Positions 7,716 through 17,296 of a stretch of DNA of 64,000 nt are shown in pieces. Position 1 is the first letter of the stretch, and every line of letters starts with the position of its first letter. Source of the stretch: Citrobacter gillenii (lineage in GTDB: Bacteria; Pseudomonadota; Gammaproteobacteria; Enterobacterales; Enterobacteriaceae). The position numbers and the translations under genes are program-made. The stretch covers positions 186,001 through 250,000 of the forward strand of contig NZ_SUQN01000008.1 of the NCBI RefSeq assembly GCF_013337685.1. Reading direction: 5' to 3'. The notes beneath the pieces were generated by a model. The model was given only the letters and a program-made list of their open reading frames with translations, did not search any database and had not been told where the DNA came from.

Positions 7716-9842
7716 TCAGCACAACAGCATTTTTAAGGTTTTTATCAGGCTGTCCTGCTCGAAATCGCCCTTGGCAATATAGGCATCCGCGCCTACCTGA
7801 ATACCGCGCCGCCGGTCTTCTTCCTTGGCGCGGGAGGTCACGATAATAATCGGCGTGTGCTGGTAGTTTTTCTCGCCACGCAGCGATTTTGTGAAGGTAA
7901 AACCATCCATAAACGGCATTTCGACATCCGTCAGGACCGCATCAAACTGGGTCAGTTTCGCTTTCTGCAAGCCTGACAGCCCATCTTCCGCCAGCGTCAC
8001 CTGATAGCCGTGCGCTTCCAGTACATTTTTTTCTATCTCGCGGGTATTCAGCGAGTCATCAACCACCAGCACATGCCAGGCGTTTTGCGCCACGCTCACC
8101 GGTTTTACGGGCGTACTGGTCTGTCTCGATTGCTGCGCCATCGCCATCAACGCAGGAACTTGTAAAATACTGACCAGCTGGTTCTCCGGCGTCTGGACCA
8201 TTCCGGATACCAGCGATTGCTGTTGCATATGCTTCGGTAGCGGTTTGATCATCATCTTGCGCTCATCAAGCAACTTATCGACCCGCAGCGCCATCTTGCT
8301 GTACTGATTCTGCACAATGATTAAGCGCTGCCCCGCCGGAGAGCGGCTTCCCTGACGTGCGTGTATACCGAGTAGCAGGCCTGCGCAAACCACCGGAATA
8401 AACTCGTTATGCAAAATAATGGCCGGGCGTCCGGCAATATCGCTGATCCCTTCCGGGGTGTACTCCACCACCTCAACCACGTACTGAGCGGGCAACCCAA
8501 ACAGGTGTCCCTGCTCTTCAAATTGCAGGATACGCATCATTGTCAGTGATACCGGCAGACGCAGCGTGAAACTCGTTCCGACACCTTGCCGACTGTACAC
8601 CTGCAAATCCCCCTGCAAATCGGTTACCACCGTTTTGCGCACCACATCAAGACCGACGCCGCGACCGGACAGTTCAGAAACGATTTTGCTGGTTGAAAAA
8701 CCGGGATGAAAAATAAGTTCATTGCACTCCTGCTCGGAGAGCTGCCCGGCCATCGACGCGGGAACCAGTCCTCTACTGACCGCCTTCGCGCTGATGGCCG
8801 GATAGTTCAGCCCACGGCCATCATCTTCCACCCGCAGTAATATTCCGCTGCCATCCTGCTGGGTAGTGATGGTGATCGTACCGCGCGTGGATTTACCGAG
8901 CGCCAACCGCTCATCAATGTCACCAATGCCGTGATCGACCGCGTTGCGCAGTAGATGCGTCAGCGACTCCGATAGCCGGTCAATAAGCTGGCGGTCAATC
9001 TCCACTTCCCCGCCCACAAAGCGGCAGACCACCTGCTTATTCAGCGTGGAGGCCAGCTCACTCACCTGCAATGAAATCGGCTCAAAGAGCGTGGAAAGCG
9101 GGAGCATGCGGATCCGCGCCGCCACGTCATACAGTTCAAACATCTGCAAATGCTGAACCTGTACGCTCTCTTTTAACTGGGCGCTGAAATCGCGGATCTG
9201 CTGACGAAGTTGCTCTGCGCTTAGCCCTAACAACCGCGGCACAATGTGACTCAGGTTCTGTATCTGCTGTTCCAGGCGGTCATGACCGGCGACCACTTCC
9301 CCCAGAATGTCGATCAGATCATCCAGCTTGTTGAGCTTAACGCGCACGAAGTCAGCCTGCTTAATGCCACCGTCCACGGTAATCGACGCCGCCGACGGCG
9401 CGGGTTTGTCCGCGTGAATAACCGCCTCCACCGCCAACGTAGCGGCTTCCCCACGGCTCGCACAGGCAAGACGTTCACACAGCCCCGCATCCGCAGGCGG
9501 CAGCTGGTTATCCCCTGCGCTAACAAAAAGCTGGGTCAATTGGTTTGAGAGATACTCCACCGCTTCATGAATCAGGTTGCCCAGCGCCCGGTCCGGCGTC
9601 AGTTTTTTTTCCCGCAGTTCGCTCAGGACGTCCTCCAGGTGATGCGTGACATCGGCGATACTTTGCAGTTTCAGCATCCGTGCTCCCCCTTTCAGGGTAT
9701 GCGCGGCGCGAAACATCTCACCGATCCCGGCATCAGTATGTTCCCCAGCAGAGAGCAGAAAGGCCCCCTCGCTGAGCGTCTGCAAATGACCTCTCCCTTC
9801 ATCAATAAAACGCAGAACGAATTTTTTCAGATCGATAGCCAT
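7716..9842 (-). CDS. Hybrid CheA histidine kinase with C-terminal receiver (WspE-like)
   Basis: This 708-residue cytoplasmic kinase has, in order, the P1 phosphotransfer domain with His48 (AAHTLKGGARML), a linker, P3 dimerisation helices (about 165-260), the P4 ATPase (N-box HLLRNAVDHGI, G1 DDGRGL, G2 GRGVGLDVV), the P5 CheW-like domain (about 425-560) and a receiver (about 588-705; VVDDS, VLTDVEMPFMDG, VTSRAK). This layout is that of WspE or other non-flagellar CheA-REC hybrids and not that of the flagellar E. coli CheA. It is the signal-processing centre of the operon. Confidence 0.94.
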   Translation of the reverse strand: MAIDLKKFVLRFIDEGRGHLQTLSEGAFLLSAGEHTDAGIGEMFRAAHTLKGGARMLKLQSIADVTHHLEDVLSELREKKLTPDRALGNLIHEAVEYLSNQLTQLFVSAGDNQLPPADAGLCERLACASRGEAATLAVEAVIHADKPAPSAASITVDGGIKQADFVRVKLNKLDDLIDILGEVVAGHDRLEQQIQNLSHIVPRLLGLSAEQLRQQIRDFSAQLKESVQVQHLQMFELYDVAARIRMLPLSTLFEPISLQVSELASTLNKQVVCRFVGGEVEIDRQLIDRLSESLTHLLRNAVDHGIGDIDERLALGKSTRGTITITTQQDGSGILLRVEDDGRGLNYPAISAKAVSRGLVPASMAGQLSEQECNELIFHPGFSTSKIVSELSGRGVGLDVVRKTVVTDLQGDLQVYSRQGVGTSFTLRLPVSLTMMRILQFEEQGHLFGLPAQYVVEVVEYTPEGISDIAGRPAIILHNEFIPVVCAGLLLGIHARQGSRSPAGQRLIIVQNQYSKMALRVDKLLDERKMMIKPLPKHMQQQSLVSGMVQTPENQLVSILQVPALMAMAQQSRQTSTPVKPVSVAQNAWHVLVVDDSLNTREIEKNVLEAHGYQVTLAEDGLSGLQKAKLTQFDAVLTDVEMPFMDGFTFTKSLRGEKNYQHTPIIIVTSRAKEEDRRRGIQVGADAYIAKGDFEQDSLIKTLKMLLC

Positions 9843-9853
9843 AATCGTTCTTA

Positions 9854-11266
9854 TTACCCGCTTTGATGGGCGAATTGCGCCAGTTGATGTTCACACAGAA
9901 AGCGAAACGTCGTGCCGGGAAAGACCATCGGCAAACGTAGACGACACACCGTTGAAGGATTGTTGATTTCATCGTTAAGTAATTGCATCACCACGCGATA
10001 AGTCCGCTGCGCGGGCTGGTGAAGTTCACTTTGGCGATACATTTCGGCCAGATAATAATGCGCGGGCCAGTAACCCGGTTCCTGATAAACCACCTGTTTG
10101 AACCAGGCAATCGCCTGCTGCGTCTGGTGCTGCCACATCATCGCCAGACCGAGCAACATTTTTGCCTCTGCCGACCATTCATCCTGGGCGAGGATCTTTT
10201 GCGCATTGCCGGTGGTCTGCGAGAACTCTCGCTGCTCAAGCGCAATCACGCCCTGAATCAGCAGCGCATCCTGATGGCCTGGATCGCTGCGTAATACGCA
10301 GGCGATACACTTTTCAGCATCGGAAAAACGTTTTTCATCGAGGCAGGCACGCGCCTTTTTCAGCCAGTCGTCAGACTTAAGCGTCGCGGGTGCGGCAGGC
10401 TCGACGGCAACAACGGGGGCGGTGACGGTCGCGCGCGGCGTAGCCCGTGGTGTTGGCACCACCCGAGGAGATTCAGCGTGGTGGCAAAAATAGAAAATGC
10501 TCTCTTCCTGCTCAAGCTTCAGGATATCGAAATTGTTCGCCAGCGTTTCTGCGTTGCCGAAGAACAGAGCGCCGTGCGGCTGCAGCATCTTTTGCAAATT
10601 TGCGTGCAGCTCGCGGCGGGTCGGCGTGTCGAAATAGATAGACACGTTGCGCAGCAAAATAATGTCCACTTCCGGCAGCAGTTGCTCTTTGATGATGTTG
10701 GTGCGGTGGAATGACACTTTTTCACGGATGGCGTCATGTAGCCGAAACTGGTTTCCCGTACGGGTAAAATAGCGCTGCTGAATTAACGGATCGACGCCAC
10801 GAAACGAGTAGCTGGAATAGCTGGCATTTCTGGCTTTCGCGAGAATTGCCGGGTCAATATCACAGCCGTAGAGTTCAACCCGTTCCGCCATCCCATCCTG
10901 GTACTTTTCATGCAGTTTGATGGCCAGCGAGTAGGCTTCTTCCCCTGATGAACACCCTGCGCTAAGAATACGCACCGGACCGCTACGCTGTTGCATGATC
11001 CGCGGCACCCATTTTTCGCAGATTAAATCCAGCGTGTCGCTTTCACGGAAAAAATACGTTTCGTTAATCGTAATCAGGGTAATAAAGCGATCAAACTCGT
11101 CCTGCGACAGCCGCAGTTTTTCATAGTATTCATAATAATCAGTGATATTACGCTCAGCCATGCGCTGACTCAGCGCCGATTTCAGCAGCGCTTCCATCGC
11201 ATTATCAAAGTGCAAACCCACCCGTTCTTTGATCAAGCGGGCATATTCTGGAAGGTTGGGTATCAT
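9854..11266 (-). CDS. CheR methyltransferase with TPR tail (WspC-like)
   Basis: This 470-residue SAM-dependent protein-glutamate methyltransferase acts on the MCP. The N-terminal helical domain (1-75) precedes the SAM-binding fold, with SAGCSSGEEAYSLAI near residue 105 and RNVSIYFD near 205. After a Pro/Thr/Ala-rich linker (about 270-300), the C-terminus has TPR-like helices (DALLIQGVIALEQ; AKMLLGLAMMWQ; WPAHYYLAEMYRQ). CheR-TPR fusions are typical of Wsp and other alternative chemosensory systems. The start overlaps the cheB stop by four bases. Confidence 0.92.
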   Translation of the reverse strand: MIPNLPEYARLIKERVGLHFDNAMEALLKSALSQRMAERNITDYYEYYEKLRLSQDEFDRFITLITINETYFFRESDTLDLICEKWVPRIMQQRSGPVRILSAGCSSGEEAYSLAIKLHEKYQDGMAERVELYGCDIDPAILAKARNASYSSYSFRGVDPLIQQRYFTRTGNQFRLHDAIREKVSFHRTNIIKEQLLPEVDIILLRNVSIYFDTPTRRELHANLQKMLQPHGALFFGNAETLANNFDILKLEQEESIFYFCHHAESPRVVPTPRATPRATVTAPVVAVEPAAPATLKSDDWLKKARACLDEKRFSDAEKCIACVLRSDPGHQDALLIQGVIALEQREFSQTTGNAQKILAQDEWSAEAKMLLGLAMMWQHQTQQAIAWFKQVVYQEPGYWPAHYYLAEMYRQSELHQPAQRTYRVVMQLLNDEINNPSTVCRLRLPMVFPGTTFRFLCEHQLAQFAHQSG

Positions 11267-12330
11267 GGCAATGTACTCTCGAAATGCCCGTGACCTGCCA
11301 TCGAAAGCAGCACCTTCGCGAGGCCATTCAGCGGGATCGTGCGGTGTATGAGCTGCTTATCAATCGCGTTCTTGTTCATACCAAAGACCACCGAACTTTC
11401 TTCATCTTGCGCCAGCGTTCGTCCACCTCGCTGGACGATAAGCTCGATGCCGCGACATCCATCGCTGCCCATTCCGGTCATGATCAGCCCAACCGCTTTT
11501 TCGCGGAACACCTCAGCGACCGACTCCAGTAACAGATTGCAGCTGGGGTGATACACGTCGCTTTCTTGTCGTGGAACCGTCGCCAGCCGTTGGTTACTTT
11601 TGACGATCAGATGCTGTTCCGGTGGCAGGATATAGACATTTCCGGCCTCCACCGGGTCATTATCCTGCGCCAGCCGTACCTTCAGATCGGTTACGCTGTC
11701 CAGCCAGTGCACCATGTTCTTGGCGAAACCATCGGCAATGTGCTGGGCAATCAGTACCGGACACGGGAACGTACCGGGTAAATCCTGCAACAGTTTGCTC
11801 AGTGCCTGCGGCCCACCGGTCGAACAGGCAATCGCCAGCACATAGGGCCAGTCGGCCGTGGTCTCAACCGTTTCCATTGCCAATCGCGTGCCCGACACAC
11901 TCGGTTCTGCAGGGTAGCGTAACCCCTTGATATGACGGATGACCTTCACGCCCACCAGCAGTTCCACCTGTCGATGCAGTGTACGGATGGCGAGTGGGGA
12001 GTCGTAGTTATAGTGCAACACCGCCAGCGCCCCGCGAGAGATGTAATCCTCATCGCCTGCATTTTCACCACCAAAATGCATGACCAGGATAGGGATTGCG
12101 CTGGTCGCCATGATGGTTTCGACGATCTCGACGTTATCGGCGGTCGACGTTTCCAGCGTCAGGATCAGCAGATCAGGCCCTAACTGTTGCAACAACCGCA
12201 TTGCCTGGCGGCGATGGGCCGCCTGCCCAACCACCGAAATATGTGGATGATCTTCCAGTTGCTTGACCAGTTGGTTGCGCGACACGCTGCCCAAATCCAG
12301 GATCAGTACCCGAATACCGCGGCTACTCAT
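11263..12330 (-). CDS. CheB-type methylesterase with degenerate receiver domain
   Basis: This 355-residue protein has a receiver-like N-terminus and an intact methylesterase domain with catalytic Ser170 (CSTGGPQAL), His197 (AQHIADGFA) and Asp290 (TGMGSDG). In the receiver the expected phosphoacceptor Asp is Thr58 (LLILTLE), the acidic pair is reduced to D12-L13, and no conserved Lys is visible after strand 5. The esterase is therefore unlikely to be switched by CheA phosphorylation in the usual way. It overlaps cheR at one end and the MCP gene at the other by four bases each. Confidence 0.92.
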   Translation of the reverse strand: MSSRGIRVLILDLGSVSRNQLVKQLEDHPHISVVGQAAHRRQAMRLLQQLGPDLLILTLETSTADNVEIVETIMATSAIPILVMHFGGENAGDEDYISRGALAVLHYNYDSPLAIRTLHRQVELLVGVKVIRHIKGLRYPAEPSVSGTRLAMETVETTADWPYVLAIACSTGGPQALSKLLQDLPGTFPCPVLIAQHIADGFAKNMVHWLDSVTDLKVRLAQDNDPVEAGNVYILPPEQHLIVKSNQRLATVPRQESDVYHPSCNLLLESVAEVFREKAVGLIMTGMGSDGCRGIELIVQRGGRTLAQDEESSVVFGMNKNAIDKQLIHRTIPLNGLAKVLLSMAGHGHFESTLP

Positions 12331-14417
12331 GCATCCATATCCATCAGGGTGAATGATGCAGAGGCCTCTTTCAGCGCCTTCGACAGCTGTGTCATATCCT
12401 GACTCACAATCAGAATGTCTTTGATCGACTGCGACGTGTAGTTACTGGCGACAACAATTTCACGCAGCGCCATAACCACCTGATTGCTGGCGGTTTTCTG
12501 CTGCTGGGTAGACAGCGAGATCTGCAGCGCCGCCGTAGAGGTTTGCTCTGCGGTAACGACGATATCATTCAGGTGCTCAGCGCTCAGCTGACACGCCCTC
12601 GTCCCCGATTTTATGCTCTCGCCACCTTTTTCCGCGTTCAGCACCAGGCGATTAATCGCGTTCTGGATTTCACTAATTTTATTCTCGATTTCAACCGTCG
12701 ATTCGGTGACTGAATCCGCCAGACGACGGATTTCAGCCGCCACCACGGAGAAACGTTTCCCGGCTTCTCCGGCGCTGGCCGCTTCCAGCGCGGCGTTAAA
12801 GGCGATCAGTTTGGTTTGATCCGCCACACTGTTAATGATCACCATCACGCGGCTGATTTCCGTCGACTTGTTGCCGAGCATCATGATTTCACGCATGTTT
12901 TGTTGGTTATCGTTGTCGATATCCGTCATGCGCATCAGCAGCTGCGACATCGAATCCGAGCCTTTATTGCAATCCTCAAGCGTCTGGTTGGCAATATCGA
13001 CCACCGCCCGCGAATGCTCGGCTATCTGGGTGGAAGAGGCCGACAGCTCTTCCATGGTGGAGGTAATTTCAGCCACTGAAGATGAGGTTTCCACGCTGGT
13101 TGAGGCCTGGCCGTCTACCGCCTCGGTGATGTGCAATGATGCCTGGTGCACTGAGTTCGCATGAGACACCATATCCCCCACCAGCGAGTGCAGGCGCTGG
13201 CGCATCATTTCTACCGCGCCGAGCAGTTCGCCAATTTCATCAGGATGATCCACCTGCACATCCACCGTTAAGTCACCTTCCGCGATGGTCTGCGCAATCC
13301 TCAGCACGCGGTTTAGACGGCGTGAAATCAGGAAGCGGCTGGCAATCGCAATCAGCAATAAAATGATGGGTAACAGCAACGCGGTGAACAGCAACAGGCC
13401 ATTGCGCACAAGATTGCTGCTCTTGGCGACATCATCCACATAGCTGGTGGTGGCGATGATCCAGTTGATCCCTTCAATGTACTCATAGACGGCAACTTTG
13501 GTCTTAGGTGCGACACCATAACCACTCACCCAGTTGTAGTAGGTGATGCCATTTTTATGTTCGAGGATATCGGCAAACAGCTTATAACCGTTGGCGTCAG
13601 TAATATTCACCGCCTGCTGGTTAGCCAGCGAAGGGTGCGCCAACATACGCCCGGGGTCGAACCCGGCATCCAGCACGTAGGCGTAGCCATTTTTACCAAT
13701 ATGCACATCCAATAACTGCCTGATGATCGGTTGCAGGGTCTGTTTGACATCAAACCCGACCGCCACGGCACCAATCACCTGACCATATTTATCGGCAATC
13801 GGCTCATAGTGGCTAATAAACTGCTTACCAAACAGCGTGACCACACCTGAAAACGGTTTATTTTTCAGTAGTAATGGCAATGCCGGATTATCGCGCCCCA
13901 ATACCGTTGCCGTCGCCGTGTTACCGGAACTGGCCAGCAACGTGCTGCTGACGCGAACAAACTGCTCGCCCTGCAGAATAAAGGTACTGGCAAAGACGCT
14001 GGTTAATTCGGTGAAATGGTCGTTTGTATTGGGGTTACTCAAAACGGCTTTTAGTTCAGACGCGTCCATAGAGCGCAGTGGCTTATTGGCTACATTCTGA
14101 TAGTTATTAATGTAAACATTGCTGTAATGTTCCGCATCCCGGGTAACCCGTTGAAACTCATTAGAGATATTGTTGTGGAAAATACGGGTGTTGGTTTTGA
14201 TCATTTCCAGCGCATTAACCTGCAGCTCGCTGGACAGATAATTCGATAACATAAAAGAGGCGCCAATCAGCAGCGTGGCAATGCACACCACCAGAATCAT
14301 GCCGAGTTTCATCGCGACACCCAGGTGAATACTGTGCAGCCAGGCGAGCACTCGTGCAGTGGGTCCGTCTGAAGATATGGCCGCCGGGCGTTCTTTTACT
14401 TTAATCATGTCACTCAT
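12327..14417 (-). CDS. Methyl-accepting chemotaxis protein (Cache sensor, WspA-like role)
   Basis: This 696-residue inner-membrane receptor has TM1 at about 36-58 and a periplasmic Cache domain at about 60-330, with the dCache-like GKNGYAYVLD segment near 245. TM2 is at about 345-367, followed by HAMP and the cytoplasmic coiled-coil signalling domain. The hairpin tip reads ADQTKLIAFNAALEAA, differing slightly from the common QTNLLALNAAIEAA. It is probably the only receptor for the downstream CheW/CheA pair. It starts 65 bases after the EAL gene stop. Confidence 0.93.
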   Translation of the reverse strand: MSDMIKVKERPAAISSDGPTARVLAWLHSIHLGVAMKLGMILVVCIATLLIGASFMLSNYLSSELQVNALEMIKTNTRIFHNNISNEFQRVTRDAEHYSNVYINNYQNVANKPLRSMDASELKAVLSNPNTNDHFTELTSVFASTFILQGEQFVRVSSTLLASSGNTATATVLGRDNPALPLLLKNKPFSGVVTLFGKQFISHYEPIADKYGQVIGAVAVGFDVKQTLQPIIRQLLDVHIGKNGYAYVLDAGFDPGRMLAHPSLANQQAVNITDANGYKLFADILEHKNGITYYNWVSGYGVAPKTKVAVYEYIEGINWIIATTSYVDDVAKSSNLVRNGLLLFTALLLPIILLLIAIASRFLISRRLNRVLRIAQTIAEGDLTVDVQVDHPDEIGELLGAVEMMRQRLHSLVGDMVSHANSVHQASLHITEAVDGQASTSVETSSSVAEITSTMEELSASSTQIAEHSRAVVDIANQTLEDCNKGSDSMSQLLMRMTDIDNDNQQNMREIMMLGNKSTEISRVMVIINSVADQTKLIAFNAALEAASAGEAGKRFSVVAAEIRRLADSVTESTVEIENKISEIQNAINRLVLNAEKGGESIKSGTRACQLSAEHLNDIVVTAEQTSTAALQISLSTQQQKTASNQVVMALREIVVASNYTSQSIKDILIVSQDMTQLSKALKEASASFTLMDMDA

Positions 14418-14482
14418 ATTTTTTATTCTCTATCTGAGAAGGCGCTGTTCTTTTTTTGAGTCAGAATTGTGCTGGCGCCACG

Positions 14483-16675
14483 CTATTTCAGCGTGAGCAG
14501 CGGTGTCGGCTTACCAATGTGATATCCCTGCAACCACCCCACGTTCATTTGCTCCAGGCATGCCTGAATACTGGCGTTTTCCACAAATTCGGCGACGACT
14601 TGCATGTTTTTCATTTCGGCAACGCGGCAGAATGATTCAACGATGTAGTAGCTGATTTCACTTTCCGTGATCCGCCGAATAAACGAGCCATCAATTTTCA
14701 AAATGTCCGCCTCGATATTCATCAAACGCGCATGGCTGGCGAACCCGGTACCAAAATCATCAATCGCCACCCGGCAGCCTAATTGGCGAATTAAACGCAG
14801 CGTTTCTACGGTTTGTTGTTTATCGGATAGCGTATCCGCTTCGGTAATCTCAAAAATAATTCGCTGCGGCGCGACGGCGTATTCCTGTAAGAGCTGGGTG
14901 ATCTTCGAGACAATATTTGAACGACATACCGTCACCGGTGCCAGGTTAATAGAAAAGCAACGCTGTGGATGGTGACACATGGCTTTGAGCGTATTTTCGA
15001 TGACCCATAAATCGATTTCCGGTGCCAGCCCCGCATCATGCGCCACCGGCAGAAAACTGTTTGGCGAAATAAATTCACCCTTATCGTTTAACATGCGAAT
15101 CAATATTTCATGATAGTGTTCTTCGCCCTGGGTGCTGACAATAGGCTGGGCCATCAGCACAAACGCATTGTTATCCAACGCATTTTGCAACGCCGTGCGA
15201 ATATCGGTTTTATCCACAATATGGTTGCCGAGCATGCGGCTATGTTGCGTTTCCAGGTTTTCGGGTCTGCCGTTGGTCAGAGACAACCCCGCGACCATGC
15301 CCAGTTTCCCCACCAACTGATAGATGTCATCGCTCACATCGTGAATCAGGCAATAGCCCAAACCACTGCGAAACCCCAGCCGCTGATTATTATGAAAAAG
15401 GCGAAAACCGTTAGCGGCCTGGTATAAATCACACAACCGCTCCCAGGTACAATTTTCCAGCCTGATCAGCAGATCATAACCGGCGTGATAATAGACCTTC
15501 TCACTTTCGACCAAATGCTTCTGCAAATGCTCAGCCAAAATTTTCTGATAACGGGTACGAAAATGAAAACCGTAGCGGCGGGAAAAAAGCTCCAGTTCGG
15601 GGAGTTGAATCAGGCACACCGTCGCATGTTCGGTCGTAAACAGCTCCGTCTTCAGCGCACGCAAGTTTGCCATGCCCGTCATCGGGTCGGTCAGACCTAA
15701 TACCAGCGCCTGGCTAAATCGTTGACGGGTAAATTTTGCCAGCGCGCCCATAATCACAATGGTGAGTGAAAAGATAAAAATAAGCGTTGAAACCATAGCC
15801 TGGTGCAGCATGAAACTCTCATCGCTGGCGATATAATTATCGTTATGCTTGCCCAGAATAATTAATACCACCGTCCACACCAGCATCGTAAATGAGTGGC
15901 CAATCTTAATAGCTCCCCACAGCATCAACGGGAAAAGCAGGATCAGGCTGTAGAATGAGAAGAAAATATTCGAGTTATAGGGCGACGTTAAACATAGCAT
16001 CAGACCAATAAGCACGGTGCACCACGCCATGACGCCGTATACCGTGACATTGCCTTTGCATTGTTCGCCGATCGACTTAATAAAGGTAAACAACCAGGAC
16101 GGTCGGCGCAGGATGCGAAATGCTTTGTAGAAAAAGGGGATCCCCGTCAGGCAACCGTTAGCAAGTCCCTGGACACGCACCAGCATTTCCAGACTCATAA
16201 TATGCAGGTTCGCCACATCCGATCGCTGACTGTGGGGAACCACAAAGGCGAAAATTTTGCTGAAAAGCAGATACAGCAAAATGTTGTAGCCGCAGAGCCA
16301 AATCATACGATTCAGGCTGATGGTGATCCGGCTAAAGCTGGCGCTACTGCGTCTGCCCGTCACTTTACGATAAATGGCATAGCTCAGCGTCGATGCCGCC
16401 GTCAGGCACAACGCATCCACGTGTTCGCCTGCAGGACCAACCCAAAACATCACCGCCAGAAACAGCATTATCCCCGGCAGAACCCGATAACCAAAGAGAA
16501 CCAATGCGGCGGAAAATACGGCTAATTTGAGATCGTAAACGGTTAATAGAGTATTATTAAGAATGCAGTAACCGTTAAGATAGTGTGCCAGTGGATAAAA
16601 AAGGCCAGGAATAGCAAGCGGCAGACACCATTCACGAGTGATTTTTGCAGTGTTTGTATTTATTATTGCGTCCAA
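14483..16675 (-). CDS. Membrane EAL-domain c-di-GMP phosphodiesterase with degenerate GGDEF
   Basis: This 730-residue protein has an N-terminal half with about eight to ten membrane segments (residues 15-320, MASE-like). It then has a GGDEF-like domain without the signature (HAGYDLLIRL where GGDEF is expected) and an EAL domain. The EAL catalytic set appears complete: E523 (EIL), N577, E609, D639-D640 (DDFGTG), K660, E696 and Q716. It is expected to degrade c-di-GMP, opposing the cyclase encoded in the same operon. The open frame has a TTG at 16675 as its only plausible early start and no strong ribosome site, so the start is uncertain. It is the first gene of the nine-gene operon. Confidence 0.9.
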   Translation of the reverse strand: MDAIINTNTAKITREWCLPLAIPGLFYPLAHYLNGYCILNNTLLTVYDLKLAVFSAALVLFGYRVLPGIMLFLAVMFWVGPAGEHVDALCLTAASTLSYAIYRKVTGRRSSASFSRITISLNRMIWLCGYNILLYLLFSKIFAFVVPHSQRSDVANLHIMSLEMLVRVQGLANGCLTGIPFFYKAFRILRRPSWLFTFIKSIGEQCKGNVTVYGVMAWCTVLIGLMLCLTSPYNSNIFFSFYSLILLFPLMLWGAIKIGHSFTMLVWTVVLIILGKHNDNYIASDESFMLHQAMVSTLIFIFSLTIVIMGALAKFTRQRFSQALVLGLTDPMTGMANLRALKTELFTTEHATVCLIQLPELELFSRRYGFHFRTRYQKILAEHLQKHLVESEKVYYHAGYDLLIRLENCTWERLCDLYQAANGFRLFHNNQRLGFRSGLGYCLIHDVSDDIYQLVGKLGMVAGLSLTNGRPENLETQHSRMLGNHIVDKTDIRTALQNALDNNAFVLMAQPIVSTQGEEHYHEILIRMLNDKGEFISPNSFLPVAHDAGLAPEIDLWVIENTLKAMCHHPQRCFSINLAPVTVCRSNIVSKITQLLQEYAVAPQRIIFEITEADTLSDKQQTVETLRLIRQLGCRVAIDDFGTGFASHARLMNIEADILKIDGSFIRRITESEISYYIVESFCRVAEMKNMQVVAEFVENASIQACLEQMNVGWLQGYHIGKPTPLLTLK

Positions 16676-17296
16676 ATCAATTTATCCGCTATACACTATA
16701 CCAATAGGACTTTAATCCAGATTCTAATGTCGCAAACAAATCCATTTGGGCTAGTCATTAACCATTGTAAAATTGATGACATTAACCGCACACTGAGAAA
16801 ATAAAAAAGGTTCTACATTGAAGCGTGCATCTTATTCATATCGCATCAGAAAATAAACCATCATTTATAGATAAAAATGGACATATCATGATATTTTTAT
16901 TTTTATCTCACCAGTTAATAAGCCACCTAATCAATTGATTAATAGTGTAAAAATACAGCGCCGCCAGCGTATCCATCGCACATCTTTAACGTGTGTACAA
17001 AAAACATTCCTTACAGGCATTAATGTCAACATTAATACGACACATCACCACTGAATGAAAGTGTGTTTTAATGTACATTTTTACCTGTTGACGAAACGTA
17101 CAGCGATCCTTATATTTATACACCGTTATTTTATCGTTAGCCATTCAGCTCCAGTGTTAATTAAATGTTGTACCTGAGAGTTTCACACCTTTCATCTACT
17201 TACTTGTAACAAAAATACCCATACTGTTATTTCATTAAGTCATAAAAGAAATTTAATTCAGCATATATGTGTATTTTCAGGAATTAAAAAGAATCC
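16676..17296. promoter_or_regulatory. Divergent promoter region between two c-di-GMP operons
   Basis: About 620 AT-rich bases without a credible gene separate the divergent EAL/chemosensory operon and the GGDEF-EAL/lapG/lapD operon. It should hold both promoters. It contains the dyad at 17019-17036 and a second small palindrome AATGTACATT at 17070-17079. The length and AT-richness suggest binding by nucleoid proteins or regulators, but no named operator was recognised. Confidence 0.6.
17019..17036. promoter_or_regulatory. Dyad ATTAATGT-CA-ACATTAAT, candidate operator
   Basis: Perfect 8-bp arms flank a two-base centre. The same core, TTAATGT-N2-ACATTAA, occurs at 34592-34607 in front of the giant adhesin gene, so a shared regulator is plausible. 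Confidence 0.5.

Noticed and set aside
7716-14417. Flagellar chemotaxis operon (cheAWRBYZ with tar/tap)
   Set aside because: CheA has a C-terminal receiver, CheR has TPRs, no CheZ or motility genes are present, and the output is a GGDEF protein.
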